Source of the DNA: Bombyx mori
Lineage: Eukaryota > Arthropoda > Insecta > Lepidoptera > Bombycidae
Reading direction: 5' to 3'
Assembly: GCF_030269925.1 (NCBI RefSeq)
Contig: NC_085108.1
Location: forward strand, 6,324,001-6,388,000
DNA: 64,000 bases
A model generated the notes under the pieces. That model worked only from the letters and a program-made list of their open reading frames with translations, was not told the DNA's origin and made no database searches. The stretch's first letter is position 1. The number at the start of each line of letters is the position of its first letter. Positions 23,158 to 34,811 of the stretch are shown here, one piece after another. The position numbers and the translations under genes were made by a program.

Positions 23158-23499
23158 ATATGCATGAAATTGGGGCCATGCCGCAGGCCGTGAAAGTTTA
23201 TGAGTGCTTATGAAACCGAAACAGGCCTACCCTCGAGCACAAAATACCAAAAACGGTATTGCTAATAAGTGGTTTATTTGTACATTTGTATTACTCGGTT
23301 ATTTGCCACGAGAGCTTTGATCGAAGCCTGGAATTTTAAATCTGGTAATCGTGTATCGATACTACACTTTAGGCGACACTTTAGGCACATTAGGCGATTT
23401 ACGTTATAAACTAGTGCTGCTCGACATAGCGTAACCTAAATTGGATTGTGTTTGAACATTCCCTGACGAATAATTGTGTTTCAAAAATAATTTATATTC
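23158..23499. other. Spacer of the UGT inverted duplication
   Basis: No gene. 23400-23490 matches 27350-27425 in reverse complement (ctaaattggattgtg). Confidence 0.6.
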
Positions 23500-24640
23500 T
23501 AATATTAGCTGAGTCCCGCGATGTTACTCGCGGTTATTGTCGTACCGGGGGTAACGCCGCGGGGCGAAGCTATTCTAAAAAAAATGTGTGCGTGTACTAG
23601 TGTACACACGTAAGAAGTGAAACTTGTTTATGGCCTTATTTTTCGAAAAATGATCTACATGCAACTTTCTAGAAATTGGTTAAATAAAGTTAAATTAGAT
23701 AAAGTTTAAACAAAAGGATTTTATTATCATAGACATGAATACAAATAATACAATTATTTCACTTTACCTTTTTGCTACTAAGATTATTACAGCATTTTAA
23801 TAATACATCTCTTTGATATCATAATACCCTGGTACTTTTCTTCCTATAAATTAATAATAATAGCACGGTCCACGTGGTGTTAAATGGGGTTCCTGAGGTT
23901 CGTGAAGTTTGACCCACCTTGAGACATGAGGTCGATTTCTCAAATCCGAAACCATGCTTCAGAACATACCGCCGTTAATTATTAATAAATCTCTTTGCTA
24001 TCATAATACCCTGGTACTTTTCTTCCTATTATTTTACGTAATAACAGTAATAAATAGCACGGTCCACGTGATATTATTAAGTGGGCTCCCTGAGATTATT
24101 GGAATTACAAAATGATTTCCGTAATCCACCTGGAGACATGAGGTCAATTTCTCAAATCGGAATCCATACTTCAGAACATACAGCCGTTAATTAATAAAGA
24201 AGGCTGTACGTCAGAGTAAAGTTATAATAATACATCTCTTTGATATCATAATACCCTGGTACTTTTCTTCCTATTATTTTACGTAATAACAATAATAGCA
24301 CGGTCCACGTGATATTAAGTGGGTTACCTGGGATTATTGCAATTACAAAATGTATTCCGTGACCCACCTTGAGACATGAGGTCGGTTTCTCAAATGCGCA
24401 TCCATACTTCAGAACATACAGCCGTTAATTAAAAGATGGCGCGTAACGGAAAAAAGTGACGCGTAACCGAAAAATGTGACGGTAAATTTTTTTCCAACGC
24501 CGATAAGGAAGTTTCACTTCAAAAAAGTAGCCTTAGTTGCTCCTTAAATCATCAGCTACCTATCAGTGAAAGTCTCGTCAAAATCAGTCCAGCCTAGAGA
24601 TTCCCCGGAACAAACAGACAGACAAAATTAAAAAAAAAAT
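23500..24640 (-). mobile_element. Helitron-like family B, split by a foldback element
   Basis: 23500-23582 and 24526-24640 together match the reverse of 13040-13215 (ggcgaagctattctaaaaa, then agttgctccttaaatcatc). Confidence 0.5.
23583..24525. mobile_element. Foldback-like element carrying three tandem ~210-bp units
   Basis: The ends match the element at 10072-10383. The middle has three units at about 23802-23988, 23989-24227 and 24228-24434. Each runs from atcataataccctggtact to acatac(a/c)gccgttaatt. Confidence 0.65.
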
Positions 24641-24649
24641 GTTATATTA

Positions 24650-25174
24650 TGTACTGTGTATAAATCCCTGTAGGTGGCGGCTTCCCCCCGGTGAAGGTCA
24701 AGGGGCGACCTGAAGGGGTAGAGGCCGCGCGGCGCGCTACCAGCACTCTAGCGCGCTGCCAAGGAGTATCTATAATAGAGCAACCGGTTGGCGGTGTATC
24801 ACGTCCCGACCCGGCAGGCTGGTACTGATCCAGCGGGGTATTCCGGGACACCAGCGGCACCGTCTGCCGTAGCGAGACGGAGCCTTCGAGGCGAATCGAA
24901 GGCTCTGAAACGTCGACTGGGCGTCCTTGAGGTGAGCTGCGCTATCTGGTTGCAGTGGTGACCGCGGTAACCCCCCTACCTCCTCCGAGTTCTGAACTCG
25001 GAGGGGATCGGACGCTTGGGCGAAGAGTGCAGGGGAGTCATTTAGTGGGTAGGGCCCTAAAGTTCTTTGGGTCCGCGGTCTGCTCCCAACACCTTGCAGA
25101 TCGTCAATTCCCATACACCCCGTGCGCCCTCTAGGCGCGGGGACCTCGTAGGAGGTTCGGACCTAGTCCCGAAA
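24650..25174 (+). mobile_element. GC-rich poly(A) retroposon, copy 2
   Basis: The reverse complement of the block at 1016-1441. It ends gacctagtcccg and an A run. Confidence 0.65.
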
Positions 25175-25504
25175 AAAAAAGTACTTAATAATAATAATAA
25201 TTCGTTATTTTATTAGTACAAACAGACACTCCAATTATATTTATTTGTATAAATATGGACGCATTGTGTACACAGATGAGTATGTTAATAATGCATATAT
25301 ATGCTTCGACTTTGTTTTTGTTTTGAACGAAACATTAGTTCGTTCACATTTTGCGGGCTTCTTTGCCAGAAACAGACCATGCATGGTGACCTTGTCAACA
25401 AAAAGGGTGAAATATAGACAATAAGCAATCGTCCTGATGAGACTATCGATCTCTCCTGATCGAAATCTCCTGAGGAGACTATCGCCATATATTCTCCTCA
25501 GGCC

Positions 25505-25830
25505 CAAGCAATTCGGCTGTAGAAGCGGCCGGTCAACGACTCTGCAATTGACCCATGTTCTGTCAATACACGGTAGCGGTCCTTCCCGATATCGACAGTG
25601 TGTGGCACGAGGGGCTGAACCGAAAACTGCGAGACGCAGGCCTACCGGACGCTCACGTGTGACTGCTTGGGTAGTACCTGGAGGGTAGAACCTTCGTTGT
25701 CGGGGTTCCGCAGGGAAGTGTCCTGTCCCCCTATACGCCCTCTACACAAACGACATCCCCACTCTGAAGGGTCACCTTGGGGGTAGACGGATAATGTGGG
25801 GTTGGCCTTGTTCGCGGATGACTCGGTCTA
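25505..25830 (+). pseudogene. Degenerate LINE reverse transcriptase fragment
   Basis: Pieces of a jockey-type RT can be read across frame breaks: FGCRSGRSTTLQLTHV, then DSVWHEGLNRKLRDAGLP, then VGVPQGSVLSP and LFADDS. It is dead by frameshifts and stops. Confidence 0.65.
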
Positions 25831-25897
25831 CTGACTAAACTTAAAATACTAAAATAAAGTCAACATTTAGTATTCGACCGGTCGGGAAACAGTTGGA

Positions 25898-26455
25898 ACA
25901 ATTCACCAGCCTATCATTTTCTATGACTTCCAGAATGGCTTTTTTATTTTTTATTTTTTTATTGCTTAGATGTGTGGACGAACTCACAGCCCACCTGGTG
26001 TTAAGTGGTTACTGGAGCCCATAGACATCTACAACGTAAATGCGCCACCCACCTTGAGATATAAGTTCTAAGGTCTCATGTTTTAGTTACAACGGCTACC
26101 CCACCCTTCAAACCGAAACGCATTACTGCTTCACGGCAGAAATAGGCAGAGCGGTGGTACCCACCCGCGCGGACTCACCAGAGGTCCTACCACCAGTAAT
26201 TACGCAAATTATAATTTTGCGGGTTTGATTTTTATTACACGATGTTATTTCTTCACCGTGGAAGTCAATCGAGAAAATTTGTTGAGTACGTATTTCATTA
26301 GAAAAATTGGTACCCGCCTGAGATTCGAACACCGGTGCATCGCTCAGCACGAATGCATCGGAGGTCTTATCCTTCTCTTAACTGCCCAGCAGTAACTGTT
26401 TCCGCGTTCAGATATAGCCCCGTGCCGTGGTGAACGTAATTGTCCACATTCAGCC
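25898..26455 (-). pseudogene. UGT-D, relic of UGT exon 3 split by a SINE
   Basis: 25898-25940 matches the 3' end of UGT exon 3, and 26381-26455 matches the part before it (gccgtggtgaacgtaattgt). A full-length SINE lies between the two pieces. No other exon of this copy is seen. Confidence 0.75.
25955..26380 (-). mobile_element. Full-length Bm1-like SINE in UGT-D
   Basis: It includes the tRNA-derived head: a B-box-like GTGTTCGAATC and an A-box side near gtcttatcc, read on the minus strand. The linker aaattataattttgcggg joins head and body. Confidence 0.78.
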
Positions 26456-26832
26456 TAGAAGACTATAATTTGAAGGCTTATTACCGATAATCCCCAAGTC
26501 ACGACCTAACGATTAAATCGGGTGATACATACAGGCTTGGTTGGATGTTAACCAGCGGCCCAAATGGAATTTCCCGGCTTTTGTCCTAATTTTAACATGT
26601 TGTAAGATAGACACACTGATTCTTTTAAATAATATTGAATAATCGTAAATATTTTGATATGCTCGAAGCGAATTTTTCATTGAAAATTACTGTTAGGGTT
26701 ACTTTTCGGAGCGATTTGTTACTATTTAAACAATTGAGAAAGTACCAGATAAGTGACTCTCGCGAGACTGCTCGGCAGACGGAATCGTCGTGGCGATGGT
26801 CGACGACTCGGTTCCGGCGGATACCTGGTTTA
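26456..26832. other. Unassigned spacer
   Basis: No gene, no known repeat recognised. Confidence 0.4.
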
Positions 26833-27066
26833 CTGGTGGTAGGACCTCTTGTGAGTCCGCACGGGTAGGTACCACCACCCCGCCTATTTCTGCCGTGAAG
26901 CTGTAATGCGTTTCGGTTTGAAGGCTGGAGCAGCCGTGGTAACTATACTGCGACCTTAGAACTTATATCTTAAGGTGGGTGGCGCATTTACGTTGTAGAT
27001 GGGCTGCAGTAACCACTTAACACCAGGTGGGCTGTGAGCTCGTCCACCCATCTAAGCAATAAAAAA
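26833..27066 (+). mobile_element. Bm1-like SINE, 5'-truncated
   Basis: From ctggtggtaggacctcttgt to aagcaataaaaaa. Confidence 0.82.
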
Positions 27067-27109
27067 CTCAAAGGCAACTGCTTCGCGAGTGGATCGTGAA
27101 TAAATTTCA

Positions 27110-27425
27110 ATTGTGTGCCATCTATATTTGGCTCTTTTGGTTGACAAGTCGCGGACCCATAGATCAGCGGCATACACGCAGCGATACGCTCGACCGGGTT
27201 CTGGTAAAGAAACCCGCAAAATAAAACCGAACGGATCCTTCTTTCAAAACAAAAACAAAATTGAAATGTGTATTAGATTACTAATATTCTCAGCTGTGTA
27301 CACAGAGCGTACATACGTTTGAATATAAATTAATTTTATAATACGCTCGTACGTCAGCGAATGTCTAAGCACAATTCAATTTAGGTTACATTATGTCAAG
27401 CAGCACTAGTATAATAACATGAGAT
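27110..27425. repeat. Right arm of the UGT inverted duplication spacer
   Basis: It matches 25240-25420 (tcaaaacaaaaacaaa) and 23400-23490 in reverse complement. Confidence 0.6.
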
Positions 27426-27469
27426 GTATAATTATGATTTTTTTTCGGGCATAAGGCCGATCCTATCCG

Positions 27470-27610
27470 ATTGTAACTATACTGAGATCTTAGAACTTAT
27501 ATCTCAAGGTGGGTGGCGCATTTACGTTGTAGACGTCCATGGGCTCCAGTAACCACTTAACACCAGGTGGGCTATGAGCTCGTCCACCAATATAGGAAAG
27601 AAAAAAAAAA
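27470..27610 (+). mobile_element. Bm1-like SINE, 3' part
   Basis: From tgtaactatactgagatctt to the A run. Confidence 0.72.
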
Positions 27611-27639
27611 CCTCATATGTTCCGTGCTTAGAGACCGCG

Positions 27640-27850
27640 CGGGCTGTATGAGTCTTTAAGGTCCCCGGATGTTGGGAGCGGATCGTGGGCTCTAAGATGG
27701 TTAAGGGTCTTACCTACCAAACGACTCCCTTTGCACTCTCACATTCAACGTCCGATCTCCGCCCGAGGTCCGAAACCGGGCACAGTAAGGTGTTCCCACG
27801 GTCAACACTACAACCAGACTCGCGGCGCCACATCCGACCAAACGTCAGTG
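27640..27850 (-). mobile_element. GC-rich retroposon, fragment (copy 3)
   Basis: It matches 1105-1270, with (a/g)gtcaacactacaaccaga in common. Confidence 0.6.
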
Positions 27851-28069
27851 GCCTAACGGATAAGACGTAATGTGTGCTCGTATCGAGACATGGTTCCCAG
27901 AATTAAAAATAACCAAATGGACCAAAATTCTCACGCCAAATAACGTATCTAATAAAACCAAGTGAAGTAACCATATGAAGTGAACCATAATATGAAGTAG
28001 TAGCAATATTGTTTGTATCGTTACTCGTATAGTGAGCTCGAGGGTAGGCACAACCATCCCGCTTGTACT

Positions 28070-28310
28070 GGTGGTAGAACCTCTTGTGAGTCCGCACGGG
28101 TAGGTACCACCACCCTGCCTATTTCTGCCGTGAAGCAGTAATGCGTTTCGGTTTGAAGGGTGGGGCAGCCGTTGTAACTATACGCAGACCTTAGAACTTA
28201 TATATCAAGGTGAGTGGTGTATTTACGCTATAGATGTCTATGGGCTTCAGTAGCCACTTAACACCAGGTGGGCTGTGAGCTCGTCCACCCATCTAAGCAA
28301 TAAAAAATGA
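28070..28310 (+). mobile_element. Bm1-like SINE, 5'-truncated
   Basis: From ctggtggtagaacctcttgt to ctaagcaataaaaaa. Confidence 0.82.
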
Positions 28311-28548
28311 ATAAATAAAAAGCTTGCGTAAACTTTCATGGCTTGTATGGTGGGATATTAATAGGTTGGCAGGTACCTTAACTACGGTTTCAAAGATACC
28401 AAAGGATCTTAACAAATGCTCACGAATGGCTTTAACGGTGAAGGAATAAGATCGTGTCATAAATACCAAATTCGTTGTAGCTTTAATTTCCCGTAATAAC
28501 TGGTGAGTTAGTCTTGTAAGCCCGGTTAAGTATAACTATAGCCTATTT

Positions 28549-28842
28549 ATGCCGCTAAACCGCCATGCCTTCCGATTTGAAGAAACAATCATTAGGTATA
28601 GTATAGAATTGCGACTCGACGGTGGATGCTCCATTAGATCCTTTGGTCCTATAGATTCCGGTGACAATAAACAACACCACATACTTTTACTGTTTAATCT
28701 TGCATTTCTTATTGTCATTATATCGCTTTCGACGATTTGGGTACTTTTACACTTCTTGAATGTGGTAAAAGCGGATATGGAGGAGAATGACCCCACCCAG
28801 AAGGATGTCGAAGACCGGGCGTTAGTGAAAGAGCTTAATTAG
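28549..28842 (+). CDS. Possible small single-pass membrane protein
   Basis: An open frame of 97 aa with one strong hydrophobic stretch (HILLLFNLAFLIVIISLSTI, about residues 44-70) and an acidic C-terminus (ADMEENDPTQKDVEDRALVK). I do not recognise it. It ends right where the sequence shared with the UGT-C upstream region begins (about 28845), so it may belong to the unduplicated flank. It could be an exon of a gene not otherwise visible, or chance. No splice sites were fixed. Confidence 0.35.
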   Translation: MPLNRHAFRFEETIIRYSIELRLDGGCSIRSFGPIDSGDNKQHHILLLFNLAFLIVIISLSTIWVLLHFLNVVKADMEENDPTQKDVEDRALVKELN

Positions 28843-29072
28843 AAAAGCCGACCCTGGCACCAAACCGGGAAAACGCTCGGAAGAAAAAAAAGCCACTTCT
28901 CGAGTCATTTGAATGCAACAACTTTAAAGTAGTATTAAAAACGAAGAACACAATCGCATGATATTGTGTAATCCAAATATATATTTCGAATTCAACATAG
29001 TAGTGGGTACATAAACAAAAACAGTCTAGTAGATAACAAAGGCTGGTGAAGCCACAGCGCGAAACGTACACC

Positions 29073-29885
29073 ATGATCCTGAGGGTGGTCATAGCGTTAG
29101 CCTTTTGTGCGCCGCACACGCACACGGCAAGGATTCTTATTGTCGTGCCCACACCGTCATACTGCCATCAGCTGATCTTCCGCCCAATAATCGAAGAGCT
29201 AATCAAGAACCATCAAGTAACATTTATAACCACGAACCCAGCGTATCCGAAGGGAGATACCCCACGGAACCTCACGGAAATCGACACGGGTCCGATCTCT
29301 TACTCGATGTGGAGCCCGGAATTTTCAATAGCTAAATTCGGGAAAGACAAATTTATTTACGACGGCGTAAATGTTACTTTTGAGGTTATGCCGAAGATAT
29401 TTGCAGAGCAACTTCGTTTGGCGGATGTTGAGAAATTGATCCGTAATACCCAATTCGATCTGCTAATTTTAGAAGCTTGGTTCCGACCGATATTGATCTG
29501 GTCGTACCTGTACAAAGTTCCAGTGCTGCTGGTCAGTTCCATGGGCACTGCTCCTGGTAACCCTGAAACCATGGGCCTGCCCAACCATTGGACTTATCAC
29601 CCTTCGTTATTTCATCAGAAGATCTACGACCTAACGACCTCGGAAAGGATTAGCGAAATACTTAGATATCTACACGTGCAATCGGTTTTTGATGCGAACG
29701 AGGCCAGAGAGGATGAGATTTTAAAAGGTATTTTCAATGATGCACCTCCTCTCAGGAGTTTAAGGAGGAACGTGGACGCCATGCTCTTGAATTTGAACCC
29801 GTTGTGGGACAATAACCGTCCTTTGCCGCAGAACGTTCATTACATCGGGAATATCAATCGTAATCCTGCGAAGGAATTGCCAAGG
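29073..29885 (+). CDS. UGT-B, stand-alone first exon (acceptor-binding half)
   Basis: 271 codons, fully open, ending at CCAAGG before the donor GTGAGT, exactly like exon one of UGT-A and UGT-C. It has the signal peptide MILRVVIALAFCAPHTHT, the catalytic-His region VPTPSYCHQL (C before H, where the others have S) and FDLLILEAWF. No exons 2-4 lie between it and UGT-C. It could therefore be an alternative first exon joined to the shared exons 2-4 of UGT-C, as in vertebrate UGT1, or an orphan left by deletion. It has its own upstream region, shared with UGT-C from about 28850. Any product through exon 3 would meet the stop at 37431. Confidence 0.8.
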
Positions 29886-30316
29886 GTGAGTTTTGTGATT
29901 TCACGTAAGGTTTTGTGTTATTCGTAAAGACTGACAGGCATACGACCCGGATGGAAGTCAGTGAAGATCGTGCCCATCGCTGAGGGATCTCTCACAGGCG
30001 GTATTTCAGCGGCGCAGTTATGCTGGGAAAGTACAGCTTGAATTACAGAATACTAAACTCTTCACTCACCTGCTGTTCTTTTAGTCCTCGTCAGCGGTAG
30101 GGTTCCTCAATGGTTATTTCAGCGGCGAAAGGGAGGCGAGTACTTTTAATAATAATAAAAACTGTCGTATTATGCGATAGGGGTGCAAAAAGCGGGCTTA
30201 ATTTACTTAATAATGCTCGCATATTGCGTGATGCTCGTAGAGCAGCAGGAATGCGAATGTGTCGTGGGTGAGTTCAAAATTCAAAATTACATTCTTTGGC
30301 GATCGATTTATGAAAA

Positions 30317-30640
30317 TCTACATATTAATACGTGAAGGAAAAACTTTGTATCCCTTTTTACGAAAATTGCGCGGACGGAGGAGTATGAAATTTCCCACAC
30401 TTATAGAGAATATAGAGAAGTAGTGCAGAATGTTAATATTTTTTTAAATTATGCCTAAAAAATACATTAAATCAATAAAAAAAACATTACACACACTACC
30501 ATGTATTTGACGAACACACGCATGCATACTATTTATTATAAAACTTTTGATCTTGACGTCTGTGGTCAAATTGAGAATAGATTAAATTTGTCTTTACTAA
30601 TATTTTTCTATAGTGTATGTAGTCTTGGCGAAAGGAGACG
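30317..30640 (+). mobile_element. Helitron family A, 3'-truncated, downstream of UGT-B
   Basis: It starts TCTACATATTAATACG after gatttatgaaaa. The same site in the UGT-C intron (near 34975) is empty. Confidence 0.7.
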
Positions 30641-31587
30641 GAAAATCGTGGGCCAAAAATGTAATAACTTGGAATGTAGTCTAAAAAATTTGCCATATTT
30701 TTTTATATAAGAATATAAAAAATCACCTCAATCCTCTTTCTGGGACCGGAGAAAAATGAGAATGTTAGTTTTTGTCGGTATAACGGTGTGATCGATTTAA
30801 TTAATCGATTACAGGATTATAAAAAGAAAAACATTGCACTAGGTAATTAAAGCAAAGTAATCAAATGAGCAATTTATACTTGTTGTATACAAGTGCGGTA
30901 TACGCCGGATTTAATTGCGATTATATACAAAAATGAAGAAAAAGTCTATTATTACTTAACAAAATAATATGATTATCGATTTCAAATCGATTAAAATCGA
31001 TTGTATTTTTGATGACAGCTTTGACAGTAAGCTGACATGACGTTTGTTCATAGATTATACAATTATTTTTTGGCGTTTGTTGGTTTTCTCTGCTCTACTC
31101 GCTTTGTATCTTCGACGCATTTTGAGTGTGTATCTATCGGACTGTTTTTATATTTTCAACGATCACTGCTTTATTATTACGGATTCCAACTCTGCCAGCC
31201 TTGTACGACAATTGCTTCTACACTGGACACCGAAGATCGCTCACACGTTTGACTTGAAATTGTTGCATTGGATACTGTTGAAATTATGGATCGCTGTGTG
31301 AATTGTGGGATAGCAATTCCATATTCCATACCTGATATATATCATTGATATTCATTCATAATATGACATTTAAAAGATAATCCAATGGATATAATAAACA
31401 TTTACTTATGCTTAAATAAGTTATTATTCAGCTCTTTTAAAGAGATTGTAACATAACCTAACTTTTACTAAATCTTTATTAACTCGGCTCTCAGATTGAG
31501 AAATTTTTTATAATTTTCAGCAAGGTACTGATAAATCTGAATCTATTAATTCATATTAGTTTCATCACGTTACATTCGGGCCCAAAA

Positions 31588-32970
31588 ATGTATGTAATCG
31601 TTTCAGTCTCCTTTCATGTCCACCCTATCCCCAAAAAGGGTGACCGGTCGGACCCCTCGAATTACAGACCTATCGCGATAGCTTTCTTGCTTTCCAAGGT
31701 GATGGAACGAATCATAAACATCCAACTTCTTAAGTATCTTGAGGATCGCCAGCTGATCAGTGACCGGCAGTACGGTTTCCGTCATGGTCGCTCAGCTGGC
31801 GATCTTCTTGTATACCTCACACATAAATGGGCTGAAGCCTTGGAAAGCAAGGGCGAGGCTCTCGCTGTGAGCCTTGACATCGCGAAGGCCTTCGACAGGG
31901 TCTGGCATAGGGCACTTCTATCGAAGCTTCCAGCATACGGGATCCCTGAGGGACTCTGCAAGTGGATCGCTAGCTTTTTGGATGGACGAAGCACCACAGT
32001 TGTCGTCGACGGCTGCTGCTCCGATACCATGACCATCAACGCTGGTGTTCCACAAGGTTCGGTGCTCTCCCCCACGCTTTACATACTGCATATCAGTGAC
32101 ATGCTATCTATTGATGGCATGCATTGCTATGCGGATGATAGCACGGGGGATGCGCGATATATCGGCCATCAGAGTCTCTCTCGAAGCGTTGTACACGAGA
32201 GGCGATTAAAACTTGTGTCTGAAGTGGAGAACTCTCTGGGGCGGGTCTCCAAGTGGGGTGAACTGAATTCAGTTCAGTTCAACCCATTGAAGACACAGGT
32301 TTGCGCGTTCACTGCGAAGAAGGACCCTTTTGTCATGGCGCCGGAATTTCAAGGAGTATCCCTGCAGCTTTCCGCGAGTATCGGGATTCTGGGGGTCGAT
32401 ATTTCGAGCGATGTCCAGTTTCGGAGTCATTTGGAAGGTAAAGCCAAATTGGCCTCTAAAATGTTGGGAGTTCTCAACAGAGCGAAGCGGTATTTCACGC
32501 CTGGACAGAGACTTGCGCTTTATAAAGCTCAGGTCCAACCTCGCGTGGAGTACTGCTCTCACCTCTGGGCCGGGGCTCCCAAATACCAGCTACTTCCATT
32601 TGACTCCATACAGAAACGGGCTGTTCGGATGGTCGATAATCCTGCTCTCGCGGATCGCTTGGAACCTCTGGGTCTACGGAGGGACTTCGGTTCTCTCTGT
32701 GTTTTATACCGTATGGTCCATGGGGAATGCTCTGAGGAATTATTCGAGATGATTCCCTCATCTCATTTTTATCATCGCACCTCCCGCCATCGGAGTAGAG
32801 TTCATCCATATTATCTGGAACCGCTGCGTTCATCGACAGTGCGTTTCCAAAGATCTTTTTTGCCACGTACCATCCGGCTTTGGAATGAACTCCCCTCCAT
32901 GGTGTTTTCCGAGCGCTATGACATGTCCTTCTTCCAACGAGGCTTGCGGAGAGTACCTACTTTATGGTAG
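31588..32970 (+). CDS. Non-LTR retrotransposon reverse transcriptase (C-terminal part of ORF2)
   Basis: 460 codons without a stop. RT blocks appear in order: PIPKKGDRSDPSNYRPIAI, then GFRHGRSAGDLL, SLDIAKAFDRVWHRALLSKL, NAGVPQGSVLSPTLYILHIS, the catalytic CYADDS, and ILGVDISSDVQF with a thumb region ending AQVQPRVEYCSHLWAGAP. The apurinic endonuclease domain and ORF1 are missing, so it was 5'-truncated on insertion. The first Met is arbitrary; the homologous part starts near VHPIPKKG. It makes cDNA from its own RNA in full-length copies. Its intact frame suggests a recent insertion. It is not a host gene. Confidence 0.85.
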   Translation: MYVIVSVSFHVHPIPKKGDRSDPSNYRPIAIAFLLSKVMERIINIQLLKYLEDRQLISDRQYGFRHGRSAGDLLVYLTHKWAEALESKGEALAVSLDIAKAFDRVWHRALLSKLPAYGIPEGLCKWIASFLDGRSTTVVVDGCCSDTMTINAGVPQGSVLSPTLYILHISDMLSIDGMHCYADDSTGDARYIGHQSLSRSVVHERRLKLVSEVENSLGRVSKWGELNSVQFNPLKTQVCAFTAKKDPFVMAPEFQGVSLQLSASIGILGVDISSDVQFRSHLEGKAKLASKMLGVLNRAKRYFTPGQRLALYKAQVQPRVEYCSHLWAGAPKYQLLPFDSIQKRAVRMVDNPALADRLEPLGLRRDFGSLCVLYRMVHGECSEELFEMIPSSHFYHRTSRHRSRVHPYYLEPLRSSTVRFQRSFLPRTIRLWNELPSMVFSERYDMSFFQRGLRRVPTLW

Positions 32971-33083
32971 GCAGCGGCTTGGCTCTGCCCCTGGCATTGC
33001 TGACGTCCATGAGCGACGGTGACCACTTACCATCAGGTGGGCCGTATGCTCGTCTGCCTACACGGCAATAAAACAAAAAAAAA
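31588..33083 (+). mobile_element. 5'-truncated LINE with intact reverse transcriptase
   Basis: The RT frame is followed by the 3' tail GTAGGCAGCGGCTTGGCTCT...ggcaataaaacaaaaaaaa. Tails of this family also lie at 12146, 43654, 53022 and 57000. It sits directly before the region shared by UGT-B and UGT-C, about 230 bp upstream of the UGT-C ATG. Confidence 0.8.
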
Positions 33084-34392
33084 AGGTAGAAAAGCGGACC
33101 AAACCGGGAAAACGCTTGGAAGAAAAAAAAGACACTTCTCGAGTCATTTGAATGCAACAACTTTAACGTAGGATTAAAAACGAAGGACACAATCGCTTGA
33201 TATTGCGTAGCCCAAATATATATCTCAAATTTAACATACTGCTGGGTACATATACAAAAACAATCTAACGGATAACAAAGGCTGGTGAAGCCACAGCGCG
33301 GAACGTACCATGATCCTGAGGGTGGTCATAGCGTTAGCCTTTTGTGCGCCGCACACGCACACGGCAAGGATTCTTATTATCGTGCCCACACCGGCATACA
33401 GCCATCAGCTGATCTTCCGCCCAATAATCGAAGAGCTAACCAAGAACCATCAAGTAACATTTATAACCACGAACCCAGCGTATCCGAAGGGAGATACCCC
33501 ACGGAACCTCACGGAAATCGACGCGGGTCCGATCTCTTATTCGCTGTGGAACCAGGAAGTTTCAATAACTAAATTCGGGAAAGACAACTTTATTTACGAC
33601 GGCGTAAATGTTATTTTTGAGGTTATGCCGAAGATATTTGCAGAGCAACTTCGTTTGGCGGATGTTGAGAAATTGATCCGTAATGCCCAATTCGATCTGC
33701 TAATTTTAGAAGCTTGGTTTCAACCGATATTGATCTGGTCGTACCTGTACAAAGTTCCAGTGCTGCAGATCAGTTCCATGGGCACTAGTCCCGGCAACCC
33801 TGACACCATGGGCCTGCCCGACTATTGGACTTATCACCCTTCGTTATTTCATCAGAAGATCTACGACCTAACGACCTCGGAAAGGATTAGCGAAATGCTT
33901 AGATATCTGCACGTGCAATCGGTTTTTGATGCGAACGAGGCCAAAGAGGATGAGATTTTAAAAGGTATTTTCAATGATGCACCTCCTCTTAGGAGTTTAA
34001 GGAGGAACGTGGACGCCATGCTCTTGAACTTGAACCCGTTGTGGGACAATAACCGTCCTTTGCCGCAGAACGTTCATTACATCGGGAATATCAATCGTAA
34101 TCCTGCGAAGGAATTGCCAAGGGTGAGTTTTGTGGTCTCACTTGAGGTTTTGTTTTATTCGTAAATGCTGACGGGCATATGACCCGGATGGAAGTCAGTC
34201 AAGGTCGTGCCCATCGCTGAGGGTTCTCTCACAGGCGGTATTTCAGCGGCGCGGTTAAGCTGGAAAAGTACAGCTTGAATTAGAGAATACTAAACTCGTC
34301 ACTCACCTGATGTTTTTTTAGTCCTCGTCCTCTCGAGCGGTAGGGTTCCTCAATAGTTATTTCAGCGGCGAACGGGGGGCGAGTACTTTTAA

Positions 34393-34811
34393 TCTATATA
34401 TTAATACGTGAAGCAAAAACTTTGTATCCCTTTTTACGAAATTTGCGCGGACGGAGGAGTATGAAACTTTCCACACTTATAGAGAATATAGAGAAGAAGT
34501 GCACAATGCTAATATTTTTTTTAAATAATGCATAAAAGATACATTAAATCAATAAAGAAAACATTACACACACTACATACCATGTATTTGACGCACACAC
34601 GCATGCATACTGTTTATTGTCAAACTTTTGTTCTTGACGTCTGTTGTCAAATTGAGAATAGATTAAATATTGTTTGTTATAGTTAATATTTTTTATAGTG
34701 TAGTCATGGCGAAATTTGTGATTATAGAAGTATAAAATACAATCATAATATTGTACAAACTTACAATTCCAATTAGTTATAGTCGAATTTCGACTACTGC
34801 GGGACCTCTAG
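34393..34811 (+). mobile_element. Helitron family A, complete, in UGT-C intron 1
   Basis: 419 bp from TC to CTAG, inserted between A and T. UGT-A and UGT-B show the empty site (cttttaataataataaaaac in B). The hairpin TAGTCGAATTTCGACTA lies 13 bp before the CTAG. Confidence 0.88.

Noticed and set aside
24770..25114. Long open frames in the GC-rich retroposon as genes
   Set aside because: They are open because of base composition. The three copies differ in frame, and no domain is recognised.
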